Origin: Eutrigla gurnardus
Taxonomy: Eukaryota > Chordata > Actinopteri > Perciformes > Triglidae
Length of the DNA: 64,000 nt
Reading direction: 5' to 3'
Assembly (NCBI GenBank): GCA_963514095.1
Contig: OY741267.1
Location: 7,284,048 to 7,348,047, forward strand
Numbering within the stretch: the first letter of the stretch is position 1; each line of letters starts with the position of its first letter. Both the position numbers and the translations under genes were made by a program. Positions 41,366 to 52,522 of this stretch are shown here, in pieces. Under the pieces are notes generated by a model. That model searched no databases. It was not told where the DNA came from and was given only the letters and a program-made list of their open reading frames with translations.

Positions 41366-42140
41366 CTTCATTCCAGCCTGAGAGGGTGAATTCCTGTCGA
41401 GGTGCTGCAAAGAAGCGGTCTGCCACACAGGACGGAGACGGTGTCCCCGCTGGAAAACAGCAGAGGAAGGGAGACGACCAGCTCTCCTCGTTGACCGTAT
41501 GGCTGCTGATATGGAGGAAATGAAGGCACTTCTTCTTAGCCTGCAGACTGCTGGGGAGTTGACACATGCTGCTGTTGCGGCTGCTCAGGGGTCATCTAGC
41601 CAGTTTAATGGTTCCCAGGTCCGGTTGACGAGTCCGACTGCACCAGGCTCCTCACATTCTTCAGCCTCGAATTGACGGCGAGGATTTGATGACTCCTCCA
41701 TGGGGGCAATCATCCGGGCTGCTCTGGCACGCCTGCAGCTTGACGCTCTGAGTCAAGGAAAAGCTCCTAGCGCTTTCTACAGGTACAACCCCCCACCGGC
41801 GAAGACTATGGTGCCGCACTCTCCTGATTTTTTGAAGGACCTGCATTCCTGCTTGGGAGACATATCAGCCCTCACCAGGCCTGGGTGCTGAGGCAGTTGG
41901 TCTTCTCCACATGCCAGCAGTGGAACCTGCGATTGCTGCCCTGATTGTTTCTCCAGAGGAAGCCGCTCACCACGTCAGCCCCAGGCCTCCAAGCCTGACC
42001 GCCGTCCTTCCGGTTCCTTCGGGGGCCGGGGGCAGCGGCACTAGGGCCACAGGGCCGGTTGTTGGCTGCTTTTCCCAGCAAGCAGATGGAGGGAAGGTGG
42101 AGCCGGATGAGCTAAGAAGTGGGAGAACATGAAGCAGAAA
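41366..42140 (+). pseudogene. DIRS-like gag, continuation after the hAT insertion
   Basis: The frame resumes with PSFQPERVNSCRGAAKKRSA and runs in several phases. One block has ADMEEMKALLLSLQTAGELT with a coiled-coil look (about 41500-41590). Another, 41700-41891, begins MGAIIRAALARLQLDALSQ and includes FYRYNPPPAKTM. The end is broken and merges with the Myb/SANT-like exon near 42115. The identification as gag rests on linkage to the N-terminal zinc-ribbon frame. Confidence 0.4.
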
Positions 42141-42458
42141 TACAAGGTGAGTTGTAAGCAGTTTAAAGTATTGAACACTACAGCATAAAAGAAACAAGAT
42201 GAAGTTGTCTTTCTTATAAATAATCAGGTAAAGTCAGTGCTGGGTAATATCTGTTAAAACATCAGAGTCCATTAAGTTGATCCCATGTGGTACAGTATTA
42301 CTGTACATATTCTAATATATGACTAGTGGTGAATAGTGAATAGCTGAATCATGATTATGAGAAGTGTTTGTATATGTTGTTTATAGGAACTGAAGATGTC
42401 AGCACTGAGGGAGGAGAGGTCACTGCTGCACACTGGAAGTGTTTGTTGTCATGGATGA
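42116..42458 (+). pseudogene. Myb/SANT-like exon pair of the host transposon
   Basis: KKWENMKQKYK is followed by a GTGAGT donor at 42147. An acceptor at 42385-42386 joins it to ELKMSALREERSLLHTGSV and a stop near 42458. W-x2-M/L-K-x-KYKELK is the end of the Myb/SANT-like (MADF-type) DNA-binding domain found in proteins of Harbinger-type transposons. Upstream exons were replaced by the DIRS-like insertion. Confidence 0.45.
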
Positions 42459-42919
42459 GGTGATGGAGCAAAGACCTGCTATTACCCCACTACACCCCAT
42501 CTCCTCAGCCATGATGCCAACCACTGCAGCAATACGCAACATGTAATGCAACCTGTATATATAACATGGATTATTTGTCTAATAAATTATTCACTAATAG
42601 CCCACTACTTGTTTATTTTATCCCACCAAACTCATACATGATATTAAAACGGCTTATATTAGCCTACATGTCTGTTGATGATCGAATAATAAAGGTACTT
42701 TTTTAAACCAAATAAGTGATATTACTTACTTCAGAGGGAAATCCAAATTCCATGTAGGCTACTCGTGAACAATGTAGCTCCTCCGACGGGCCGATTGCCT
42801 CCGTCGTCTCCATGGTGAAGGTGCTGGTGTTCCGTGGTCGGAGGTGGCATTCCCGTCCCGGCGGTGTCACACTTTGTGTCGTTTTTTGTTTACCTGGCTA
42901 CCTCTCCACCTGGTTCCGG

Positions 42920-43168
42920 ATGGAGCATGCCTGTCGCAGCTGTATGGCGTCCCTGGAGCCTGAGGATGGCCATGACCGGTGTGTGTCCTGTCTTGGCGTG
43001 GATCACCTGCAGGAGGCCATCACCGACGAAGCCTGCATAAATTGCAGCATTATGCCGAGGTCAGTAAGGCTGGCCAGGCTGGCCCAAATGGATCGACTAT
43101 CCTGCCTGCCTTCATTCCAGCCAGGGTCTCTCCTCCAGAGCAGGAGGGAAATAGACCTGCAGGCCTAA
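42920..43168 (+). pseudogene. DIRS-type gag fragment (copy B, second)
   Basis: This is the same 83-codon frame as at 5081 (MEHACRSCMASLEP to DLQA stop). It is preceded at 42848 by a direct join between the GTGTTCCGTGGTCGGAGGTG sequence, which in copy A stands at 7200-7235, and the gag upstream sequence. This indicates a local duplication inside the composite element. Confidence 0.55.
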
Positions 43169-43373
43169 AACATGAGTCAACAATCATATATATATTCAGA
43201 ACCTAATGATTTGTAAAACATTTAACAGGAAACATTTCTCTGTAAGAACTTCTACTGTGTGGTATTACTTATAAACTGCACTACTGATAAACAAAAATAA
43301 AACCTCAACAATAATTATGTTCCTGCAACACAGGGATCTGGACATTTGGAGCAGACACTGCAGCTGCGAGCCT

Positions 43374-43570
43374 CTGAGGATGTTCCAGGACTGCTGGAGA
43401 CTCTGCGGATGTCCCAGGACTGCTGGAGTCTCTGAGGATGTCCCAGGACTGCTGGAGACTCTGAGGATGTCCCAGGACTGCTGGAGCCTCTGAGGATGTC
43501 CCAGGACTGCTGGAGTCTCTGAGGATGTCCCAGGACTGCTGGAGACTCTGAGGATGTCCCAGGACTGCTG
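43374..43570. repeat. 29-bp minisatellite, about 7 copies
   Basis: Same unit as at 5535-5993. First and last unit starts are 174 bp apart (6 periods). The array is less than half as long as the other copy. Confidence 0.95.
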
Positions 43571-43804
43571 AAGTGGCTCGTTGGCTTTGTTGCAGTCACC
43601 CCCATCACCACCGTGGAACTATGGACATGGAACCCATCTGTTTTTTTCCCTACAAGTTTTATTGATCACATGTTTTGTAAAAAACAGCATTCTTTACATA
43701 CAGTGAAATTAAAAGTGGTAAAGCAATCTGTCTGTCACTGCAAAAAAAACAACAACAAAAAACAAAGACTTTCATAAATAGTAATGTATTTAAAAAAAAC
43801 AGGC

Positions 43805-44275
43805 ATCTACCTAAGGTGATGCTAAAGAAAAAATTGATAAAAAATATAGTATAAAAAATGACTTAAAAAGTGCAGGTGTTTTGTTTTTTTGTGTGTGTGT
43901 TTTTTTTAAGTGTATAAAGTGCCAATTAAAGTCCATCATGGTTGAGAAGTCTGATTGCCTGCCTTCCTCAGTGTCTGTCCTGGCCTTTATGCAGCGTTGG
44001 CGTCTGCCCAACTGCAGCAGGGTAAAGAGGCCAGCATTTGGGTGAGAGGCGTCAGGCCTGATTTTCCTGGCTCTCAGCCTCACCCTCTTGCTGTACGTTT
44101 CCTCCAGCATGGTGAGGGATGCCTTGATACCCTCTGCAATGCAGCTCGGTCCCGTGCAGTGCAGCTTCCATAGCAGGCTGAGGTACAACCTGTGAGGATG
44201 CTCTCAATGGCTGCAGAGTAGAAGGTCCTCAGGATGGAGGGGGAGACCTTAAACTTCCTCAGCCGCCGGAGAAGT
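43805..44275 (-). mobile_element. LINE 3' region relic in antisense (L2/Maui-like), copy B
   Basis: Counterpart of 6225-6665, including CTGCAGCAGGGTAAAGAGGC and CTTCCTCAGCCGCCGGAGAA. It keeps a block of about 45 bp near 44030-44070 that is missing in copy A. Confidence 0.4.
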
Positions 44276-44451
44276 TACGTAAACTATATATAAGGTATGT
44301 TCTGTTAGTAAGCAGTGGACGAGGTTCTCCTTGGAACGCCTTGAAAGATGGAGGTCCTTCCTTAAATCCCCTTCCCCAAAGTAGAGGCCCAGCGGGGGAA
44401 CATGAGTATTGACCTGCAGTACAGCCCTCTGGCACCAACCTGTAACAGAAA
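44259..44451 (-). pseudogene. Possible transposase exon relic, antisense (copy B)
   Basis: Identical in layout to 6663-6855: a minus-strand frame with GLYFGEGDLRKDLHLSRRS between splice-like sites. The identification as Harbinger-type is weak. Confidence 0.25.
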
Positions 44452-45221
44452 ACACAAGATATTACATTTATTCTGAATGTTTTCATATTTATTTGTTGAT
44501 GAACAGTACTTATTTCTTATCATACACGTATTGCAACCTGTATATATAACATGGATTATTTGTCTAATAAATTATTCACTAATAGCCCACTACTTGTTTT
44601 TTTTATCCTACCAAACTCATACATGATATTAAAACGGCTTATATTAGCCTACATGTCTGTTGATGATCGAATAATAAAGGTACTTTTTTAAACCAAATAA
44701 GTGATATTACTTACTTCAGAGGGAAATCCAAATTCCATGTAGGCTACTCGTGAATAATGTAGCTCCTCCGACGGGCCGATTGCCTCCGTCATCTCCGTGG
44801 TGAAGGTGCTGGTGTTCCGTGGTCGGAGGTGTAATACAATCTATGAACGATTAATGATCAATAAAAGCTGCTTGATAGTTGTGATCGATGGCGAGTGAAA
44901 GCAGCTACTCAGGTAAGAGGAAGAAAGAGGGAAAGCGTGGGAGTGCGCATATATAAAAAACTGTAAAAAACATTTGAAAATATTTTGAAATATTTAATTA
45001 AGTGTAATACTAATCATGCTTTATATTTTGATAAGTAATGTCCATTAAATGGGAGCTAGAACCGAAATCGATTCAGTTACGTGAGAGAAGATGAGGACGA
45101 GATGTCAATAAAGTTAAAAAAATAAAATGTAGTGTGAGATGTGTTTGAGGTCACTTCCGTTGTGGCTTTTGTATTTGTACTGTGACTTTTGTATTTGACC
45201 TGACACCTCTGGGCCAGCGTA

Positions 45222-46204
45222 GATTAATGCTATCCTCTGATCACTAAAAGCATAGTAAATTTATAAATCTATAAATAACTGTTTGTTTATGCAACTGAAT
45301 GGTCACATGTAAAGTATAAAACACATAGACTCACGTGAGGTGTCCTTGTTTGAATAGGGGAAACATAAAAGACGTCAAATTCATGGTATAAATGAATAAC
45401 CACTGAGGGTTGTCTTCTAAATCTTTTACAAGGACACTCGATTCCGTACGATGCCGTGATAAGTCGATGGCGCATAAGGCGAGGAACTACAAAGTGTTTT
45501 TCATATTGATGAATTGAATCAATAACTCCACTTGTGGCATAGAGACTCCCGTTGAGCATTAGAGAAGAGTATCTCCAGTTGAGCTGTAGAGATAAAGCTG
45601 TCCAGGAGGACACAGGGAGGTTTGTTATGTTTCATGTAAATGTGGGGGGGTTTCCTACTTGACGGATTCATATTTTCACTGTGAGTCAGTGTATCGGACA
45701 GTACAGACTGCTGGAGAACTCCTGCACTCACACGGATCTCAAGTAGTTGTGTATAGGCCTACGAGGGATTGGTATAGCTAGAATGGGACATTTTAGTTAG
45801 GGTGTTACAGAAGTTGGTGAATTAAAACGAGAGAATAGACTGGGAAAACCCTCAACGATAAAGCACACAGTAATAGACTGCTGTGTAGAAGCTTCTTGAT
45901 CGGGTCCTCACTCAGGCGCTGTGCCATTCACCCTCTCTGAATAACACGTGTAATAGTTCTAAAATGTTGCAGAAACTTGTGGATGAGTGGAAGGAGTGTA
46001 AATCCGACTCGTTGGGGTCGGTGCTACTTGAAACAGTCGTGAGATGGCAGAAGAAAGTTCCAAAAGATGAAGAAAAGAAGGGATTAGAAAGGTTTGTAGA
46101 CTAGATGAGGGAAATGCAGCAAAAGGGGATGTTTGGAGGTTATAAAAACGCTTTTAATAAGTTTATGAAGCAAGCTACAGTAAGTCGAGAGCAGACCACA
46201 GCAA
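45222..46204. other. Sequence shared with 7627-8600, with unidentified Lys/Glu-rich frame
   Basis: The frame MLQKLVDEWKECKSDSLGSV at 45964 ends with a stop at 46102-46104. MREMQQKGMFGG follows at 46105 and runs, in this copy, into the piggyBac-like sequence after 46204. The homology to copy A ends at the same point. Confidence 0.45.
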
Positions 46205-46470
46205 AACGAACTCTGCGATGCTCCGCTACATCTGCTACATCCCAGCGGTTTGGTCCCGGGACTGACACAGTGGCCGGGTCAGTGATTCTGGCGATGGCAT
46301 AGTTTTAAGCTGCTGCTGACAGAGGAAATCCTGCAGCATATTGTTGACCTGACAAACCAGCATGGGAGAAGCTCAATCCGAGACTGGCGAGATGTTTACC
46401 TGGTGGAACTGCAGGTTTATGTGGGGCTGCTCATTTTGGCAGGTGTTTACCGGTCAAAAAATGAATAATT
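46205..46470 (+). pseudogene. piggyBac-type transposase relic
   Basis: A frame around 46305-46465 reads LLLTEEILQHIVDLTNQHG and LVELQVYVGLLILAGVYRS. These match the start of the piggyBac transposase domain as I recall it (a helical segment with ...IVDxTN... and E-x-ylGllilmGv). It stops at 46464-46466, and nothing of the catalytic part is seen. No TTAA-flanked ends were identified. Confidence 0.55.
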
Positions 46471-46499
46471 GACCCATCTCAGGGCCTAATAATAATAAT

Positions 46500-46844
46500 A
46501 GTAATCAATTACTATCCATCCATCCATCCATTGTCTACCGCTTATCCTGTATTTAGGGTCGTGGGGGGGCTGGAGCCGATCCCAGCTGTCATTGGGCGAA
46601 GGCAGGGTACACCCTGGACAGGACACCAGTCTATCACAGGGCCGATATGTAGAGACAGACAACCATTCACGCTCACATTCACACCTACGGGCAATTTAGA
46701 GTGATCAATTAACCTATCCCCATCCTGCATGTCTTTGGACTGTGGGAGGAAGCCGGAGAACCCGGAGAGAACCCACGCTCACACGGGGAGAACATGCAAA
46801 CTCCACACAGAAGGAACCCAGGGCCGACCTGGGAATCGAACCCA
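46500..46844 (-). mobile_element. Expander/RTE-like retroposon 3' region, left part
   Basis: The block starts with (CCAT)n at 46510 and contains GTCTACCGCTTATCCTGTAT, GGGTACACCCTGGACAGGAC and GGAGAACATGCAAACTCCAC, a very common teleost repeat in antisense. It is interrupted at 46844 by the CACTA-like element and continues at 51723 (CAGGACCCTCTTGCTGTGAG) to about 51778. Confidence 0.7.
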
Positions 46845-48290
46845 CACTGTAAACCCCAACAGTACTACTAACTTATAAGGACTGAGGGCACAATAATTAA
46901 AATCTGTTTAATAGTTGAAATAACTTATAACTAATCAGTGATGTGAACGATTAATCTAGTTTTAATTTTCTGTGGCATAGCATTTATGAGTAAAGTAATC
47001 CCCATCAATGATCGCTTTTGAGTAAACGTACGTACACGGACGTCATGACGTCACGATGTTGTGAATCTGCTGCCCTGACCGACGCAAAATTTTTTGTCCA
47101 AGATGGCTGCCGTGTGCGAGAGTCCGCGTCTCATCTTCGTTCATGGATTAACTTGTAAGTAAACCAAACAAACTTGTTAAAACTGCTTTGCTTGTTATAA
47201 CGTTGCATGGGTATCACAAATAATAAAGGGTTTAATCGTTTGACTGCGCTGTTTTCACATTTAGGGTACCGGGCAATGGTCGCGGTGATTCGCGCTAATT
47301 TTTGAATTGCGGCGCGTGCGCCGTTAACGATGTTAGCTCATAACTCTTTTCAGTTAGCAGCCGTAGCGTTTCTTTGTGTGGCGCTGATATTTATGTGAAG
47401 CGCCCTTATCTGGTAAATATTTTTCTTCTTCTTACATGTACCAGAATGAACTAACGTAGGCCTAGTAGCTATTTTAAGACGAACGAACGTTAAGTTGCAG
47501 CTAGTTTTAGCCATTAGCCGACTCAGTAACTTATGCACTTGAGTGCTAGTTACGTCCGTAGTAATGCATGGACATGAAGTTGGTTAGCTTGTGCAATCTG
47601 CAAGCTTACATTGAACCTCCATTTTTTCTTTCCTCATAGGCTGAAGTGGATGCAGAGAAGCGAGCATGCACACAAATCAAGGTAACTGAGATTTAGCTTG
47701 TGCTGCTTCCGCTAACATTTTATTATTATTTGTAATAATCAAGTCTGTCTGTGTGTGTGCATTTGAAGATCTATGTAATTGACTGTATATGACCTACAGT
47801 CACTTATATCATCTGAGAACAACTTTATTGGTAAGTTATATTAACACTTGAGATTCTGGGTTAATAAATGGTAAAGCTGTTGTTGAGTAGCCTACATAAT
47901 TTAACTGGTTTCTTACTGCTTATTGTATCTGTTTCCACAGGATCAAGTTGAGAATATTGACCAGCACTGACCTTTTTCTTTGGTAAGCCAAATTATTTAA
48001 ACTCACTTGTAGGAGAATTAATTTAGTTTGAAAGTAAGCACTTAAAATGATGGAGTGGAAGTGAAAGTTGGGTGCTGTGTCCTCAGACACCCAGACACAG
48101 TTATTTAAGCACTACATAGCCATTATTCAAGAGTTAGTCCTTTGCCATGTCTCTACACCTCCTGCATTTGTACATTTCTTTAATTAATGCACTGAAAATT
48201 AATTTATCGTGGTTTCACACAGACACGTGTAGAGCTGGTGCAAGTGCACAAGCAGGACACAGTTTTTACATGTCCCTTGTGTGACTTCAG

Positions 48291-49177
48291 GCCGCCCTTC
48301 TCAGGGGCAACACTATCACACTGATGACTTTTGCCCTACGTCGCCAAGAGATGGTTCAGGGGGATCAAATGGTGAAGGAGTTCCTACAGAAGTGGCCGGC
48401 TCTTCGTATGGAATCGCAGGTAAAAGAGGCTCACTCTTTCTCATTTCTACCAATCTTTACACATCTTTCTCAGTCTGCCCTCTCTAAACATGTTTCATCC
48501 CAATTCATTTGTCCTATTGTGTTTTTTTATTTTGTTTTGTAGGTTTGTGCAGAGTTCCACCGCATCACAAACGTCAATCTACGGAACCAGTTTTATGCTG
48601 AGCTTGACCGGCACACAGCACAACTGTTGGCCATATACAGACAGAAGGCAGAACACACCGGCAAGATAGCAGAGGCGCTGCATGACATCCTACATATTTA
48701 TGACTTCCAGGTGAGTTAAAGTTGAACTTGGTCCAAATTAAGTTATATGGACAACAGTGACAGCAACAAAGTTCATCATGTTCAATTTGCTTGTCCTTTC
48801 AGCAAGAACAAGATGTCAACATGAGACGCACTGCAGCCCTACGTGCCCTCCCGGTATACCTACGTGAGGAGGACCCACCGTTCTTCAAGATGTGGAATGT
48901 AAGTATGCACTGCTTTCGCAGAACTGTTAGTATCAATGAGGTGATATTGCTTGCTTTGTATGGATAGCATTATTTTCAACACTAAAAGCTGCCTAACTAT
49001 ACAACGCAACCACCTTCCAAACCCTGTGTGGAGGCGTGAGTGTGGATGCATATGGATACATACACTATGTGGTATAGAAGCCCTCAGTTCCCACAAAGCC
49101 CTGACCTCACCTTGCCCAGAGGGCTAATAATTTGGTTGACCTTTTGACCTTACCACTCATGAAATAACACGCACGCG

Positions 49178-49232
<55 letters not shown>

Positions 49233-50592
49233 CTTTCCTACCTCCTCCCCTTCCTTCTTTCCTCCCTCATTTTTTCTTCCTTCCTTCCTCCCTTCTTCCC
49301 CCTGTCCTTCCTTCAGCTTCCTTCCTTGACCCGATGATTGACATACTTACATGTATACTAGTGGTGCAACGGGTCACGGATTACCCGTGATCCGTACGGA
49401 TCAACCCTCATGGGTCGGGATGGACGTGATCCGCGGATCAGCTGACAAATAATAGTTGCGCGTTCACGTGATCGGCACATGCATAATTAATTAGGCTACT
49501 TAACATTTAGCGTGGAAGCATGGCGAGCGGCGGAGCGGAGTTGGAGAAGCCTCCTGCCTCCTTTAAATCCGCTGTATGGGAGCACTTTGGCTTCCCTGTG
49601 CACCATGAAAACGGGAAAAGGTTGGTGGACAAAACGGCCACGGTGTGTCGGCACTGTGGCACCAGAATGGCCTACGAAGACGGCAACACCTCGAGCATGG
49701 CCAGCCACGTGAAGCGACATCATCCTGGCGAGTCGGGAGTAAAAAAAAAAAAGACGCGCAGCAACCACTTCTCCGCGATGCATTTAAGCAGTGCTTTCCT
49801 GCAGGCTCCGACCGGGCAATAGCCATCACCAAATCGATTGGGGTGTTTATAGCGGCAGACATGAGGCCATACTTCGTTGTAATATGCTTAGGAAGCAGGA
49901 TTATTATTTTGTTTTTACACATGTTACGCCTGTTATTCACTGTTGAATGTTAAAAATAAAAACAAAAAGCAATTGAAAGCTAAGTCACATTGGTCTTGTC
50001 ATCATTTTATTGTTATTTTTTTTAATGACCCAACCCGTGACCCGTGACTCAAAAACCGTGACCCGATCCGACCCGTGAGTGTTGTGATCCGTTGCACCCC
50101 TAATGTATACCTACCTGTTGGATGGTGACTAGTAGAATAGTCATTTGAAATACCTACCTAATACTTAGCTGTTGAGTTATGACCTGTAAAATAGTAATAT
50201 AATGCAATTGTATAGTTCCTGAAAGTTAACCTTGTACAACCTGCATATTCCAGGAGGACGATTCGCCTGAGCCAGACATCACTGACACGCCTGTTGCCCT
50301 TGTCACGGTGGTCTCCGAGAGCACTACAAGTCCAGTTGACTTCAGTCCTGCATCCATTGCTATTGTGGTAGAAGATGAGCTTGTGATGAGCAACATCCCC
50401 AGGTTGGCTAAAGCATTTGTATTGTTGTTTGGTTTGATGTATGTATTGCATCTGGACCACCCCAGGAAACTCATTCACACTTTTACCTTCATCCAGAAAG
50501 TGCTAATGGGACCACATTACACTTTGTGTCTATACACATGCACACATCTGTCTGCACATACAGAAGCAAGTTTTTGGTGCCAAGTGTCTTAA
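48291..50592 (+). CDS. SAMD3-like gene inside the CACTA-like element (C-terminal part)
   Basis: Exons inferred from splice sites: 48291-48419, 48543-48710, 48803-48898, 50254-50592. Together they read AALLRGNTITLMTFALRRQE, FLQKWPALRMESQVCAEFHR, HTAQLLAIYRQKAEHTGKIA, TAALRALPVYLREEDPPFF, ASIAIVVEDELVMSNIP and LLFGLMYVLHLDHPRKLIHT. I recognise this as the C-terminal region of a large teleost family annotated SAMD3-like, of unknown biochemical role. The final stop is at 50590-50592. The large last intron contains the nested hAT element and a (CA)n tract. Possible 5' exons near 47103-47152, 47641-47683 and 47941-47960 are not convincing, and no SAM domain is seen. The reading frame is open across exons, so it may be expressed. 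Confidence 0.6.
49171..49230. repeat. (CA)n microsatellite
   Basis: A CGCACGCA start followed by about 50 bp of CA dinucleotides, then pyrimidine-rich sequence with CCTTCCTT motifs to about 49325. Confidence 0.95.
49359..50102 (+). mobile_element. Non-autonomous hAT (ZBED-type) deletion derivative
   Basis: The 744-bp element is flanked by a perfect 8-bp duplication, ATGTATAC (49351-49358 and 50103-50110). The ends TAGTGGTGCAACGG and CCGTTGCACCCCTA are inverted repeats. It keeps the 5' part of a transposase with a BED zinc finger and has lost the catalytic region. Confidence 0.95.
49520..49822 (+). pseudogene. ZBED-like hAT transposase N-terminus, truncated
   Basis: The frame starts MASGGAELEKPPASFKSAVW and has a BED finger with CRHC and SSMASHVKRHH. 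An A12 run near 49741-49752 shifts the frame: the expected continuation DAFKQCFPAGSDRAIAITKS is in another phase, up to RPYFVV near 49880. After that the element jumps to its 3' end, so the rest of the transposase is deleted. Origin is Ac-like hAT. Confidence 0.85.
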
Positions 50593-51340
50593 TGTTACAG
50601 TATGTTGAATATGCTTTTGCCCAAAGCATCTGAATGGAAGTTGCACCTGGTAGGCTGTCTAATCACAAAAGCTACCTAATCATGTTTGCACTTTATAAAA
50701 AGATTACAGTTTTAATTGTTAGCAATTGTATATTTCTGTCATTTATTCACTGAAAATTCCTTTATAATGTGTAGAGCTGTTGCATGTGAAGGAGCACAAG
50801 CAGGACACACACTTTTTACATGTCCCTTATCCACCAAGTGGTCATTTGTTCATGGTTGCATTTTTAAAAAGTTAACAACTGTAGATCGATAGTGTGAGAT
50901 ATGCCCTTTACAATAATGTATTTATTTATTTTTTATTTTATTTTATGAAAGAGCTCTTGGTCCTTATGACTTATGACTATGCACAAAGGCCAGTGGTATT
51001 ATTTATTTCAGTTTTATTTGTTTAAAATTGCTTTGCAGTTTGATGAGCTGTAAGATCCTTTTATTTTGTTTACAAAGTCTTGCCAGATTTTACTTTAAGC
51101 ACTTTAACATGCTCAGTCATGTCATGACATGTAGATGGACACACACACACACACACACAGATATACAGACTTTTTACCCGTTCAGGAGGTGACTGAGCTG
51201 TTTAATGTCCAGTTACATTTGCAGTGGGGTTTAAAGAAATATTGCTGTAATTGTTCATACTTGTTTGGATTAACAATGTTAATGCAAAATAAAAACAAAC
51301 TGAAATTGTACCTGAAGTTGTGTGTGTGTTTAATGTAAAA
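50593..51340. other. 3' region of the CACTA-like element
   Basis: No gene is seen. A repeat of GAGCACAAGCAGGACACAC and TTTTTACATGTCCCTT (about 50790-50830) echoes 48250-48280 upstream of the first SAMD3-like exon. A (CA)n tract lies at 51138-51160 and AATAAA at 51286-51292. Confidence 0.5.
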
Positions 51341-51779
51341 ATTGAGTATTCAGAACTTAAATCAATACAATTTTCATGAGCTTATGAGTTATGTACAAGT
51401 ATGTTTTTTGAGTAATACTGAAGTAAAATTTTAAGTTTGTATACATACAAGTTTTAATAACTGCTTAAAATACTTTTTAAGTACAGTGCACTTCAATTTA
51501 ATGAAAGTTAAATTTAAATAATTTAAGTATGAAGAAGACATAAATATTAAGTTAAGGAAAATGATCAATTATATTGAACTTAGAATATACATTAAGTCAA
51601 CTGAACACATATTTTTTAAGTATAGTGTAACTCAAAACATTTATTAGGTTAACTCAAAAACATTTACGTAATCAGTTACAGCATAAATTTTGAGTTTTCT
51701 GAACTTGTTCGGGTTTACAGTGCAGGACCCTCTTGCTGTGAGGAGAGAGTGCTACCCACTACACCAACGTGCAACCCTA

Positions 51780-52430
51780 ATCAATTACAACATGAAATTA
51801 ATTTTATTTTTATTTTTATGGAAATTATTTTACTTTCTTTCTATAAAAATGGGGAGTTATGTAAACATATTGACCTTTAAAGGGTTAAAATTCTTAAAAT
51901 ATAATTCATATTTGGTATGTATATTTCAGACTGAAGTAGTTTTATAAGACTGACTCGTTTAAAGTGGTAAAATATTAATATACCATATTTTTACAGCCCT
52001 TTTTTGGGAAGGTGACATTTTCTGTACTTAGGGACATGAGTGTAAGTTTTTCTTTTAAATCTGACACTGTAGAAAAAATAACAATGCATCAAAATCTATG
52101 TTGCTGCCAATCATTGACCCATCTCAGGGCCTAATAATAATACTAATCAATTACTACTTGAAGTTTATTTTATGGAAATTATTTTAGTTTTTGTGTTTTT
52201 TTCGATAAAAAAAGATGGAGTTATGTAAATATATTGGCCTTTAAAGGGTTAAAATCCTCAAAATATAATTTATATTTGGTATGTATATTTCAGGCTGAAG
52301 TAGTTTTATAAGACTGACTTGTTTAAAGTGGAAAAAATATTAATTTAGCATGTTTTTACAGCACTTTTTGGGAAGGTGACATTTTCTGTACTTAGGGACA
52401 CGAGTGTAAGTTTTTTTAAGGAACTCTTAA
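51780..52430. repeat. Tandem duplication of about 350-bp AT-rich units
   Basis: Unit one (about 51800-52045) and unit two (about 52160-52420) share GGAGTTATGTAAA, TTTGGTATGTATATTTCAG, CTGAAGTAGTTTTATAAGAC and GGGAAGGTGACATTTTCTGT. The linker GACCCATCTCAGGGCCTAAT also occurs at 46478, just before the Expander repeat. The block is probably the 3' part of the degenerate piggyBac-like element. Confidence 0.7.
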
Positions 52431-52433
52431 GGG

Positions 52434-52485
52434 TTAAGACCTTGACTCCTCCAGAGACACACCGACCTGAGCAAAAGATATGACT

Positions 52486-52522
<37 letters not shown>

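Larger units (their letters stand above)
35750..45219. mobile_element. TA-flanked DNA transposon, copy B, composite
   Basis: The left end CGGTGGCCCAGAGGTGTCAG is matched by the inverted right end at 45219. Both are flanked by TA (35748-35749 and 45220-45221). Inside the left end is a subterminal tandem array of about 21 bp (ACAAATACAAAAGTCACAAC) at 35770-35865, and a shorter inverted version stands at the right end. The interior contains the MADECGDSGH exon near 35966, a DIRS-like element split by a 4.3-kb hAT, a Myb/SANT-like exon, a second gag fragment, a minisatellite and LINE relics. No transposase for the host element was found. Confidence 0.7.
46845..51722. mobile_element. EnSpm/CACTA-like DNA transposon carrying a SAMD3-like gene
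   Basis: The left end CACTGTAAACCCCAAC is matched by the inverted right end GTTCGGGTTTACAGTG. CA stands on both sides, and removing the element restores the Expander sequence AACCCAGGACC. The CACTG terminus and the 2-bp duplication fit EnSpm/CACTA. Repeats of TTAAGT/AACTCAAAA near the right end (51350-51700) also fit. No CACTA transposase was found; the coding content is a SAMD3-like gene. A 744-bp hAT derivative is nested at 49359. Confidence 0.75.

Noticed and set aside
49496..49940. Minus-strand frames over the ZBED fragment
   Set aside because: Antisense to the recognisable BED zinc finger frame.
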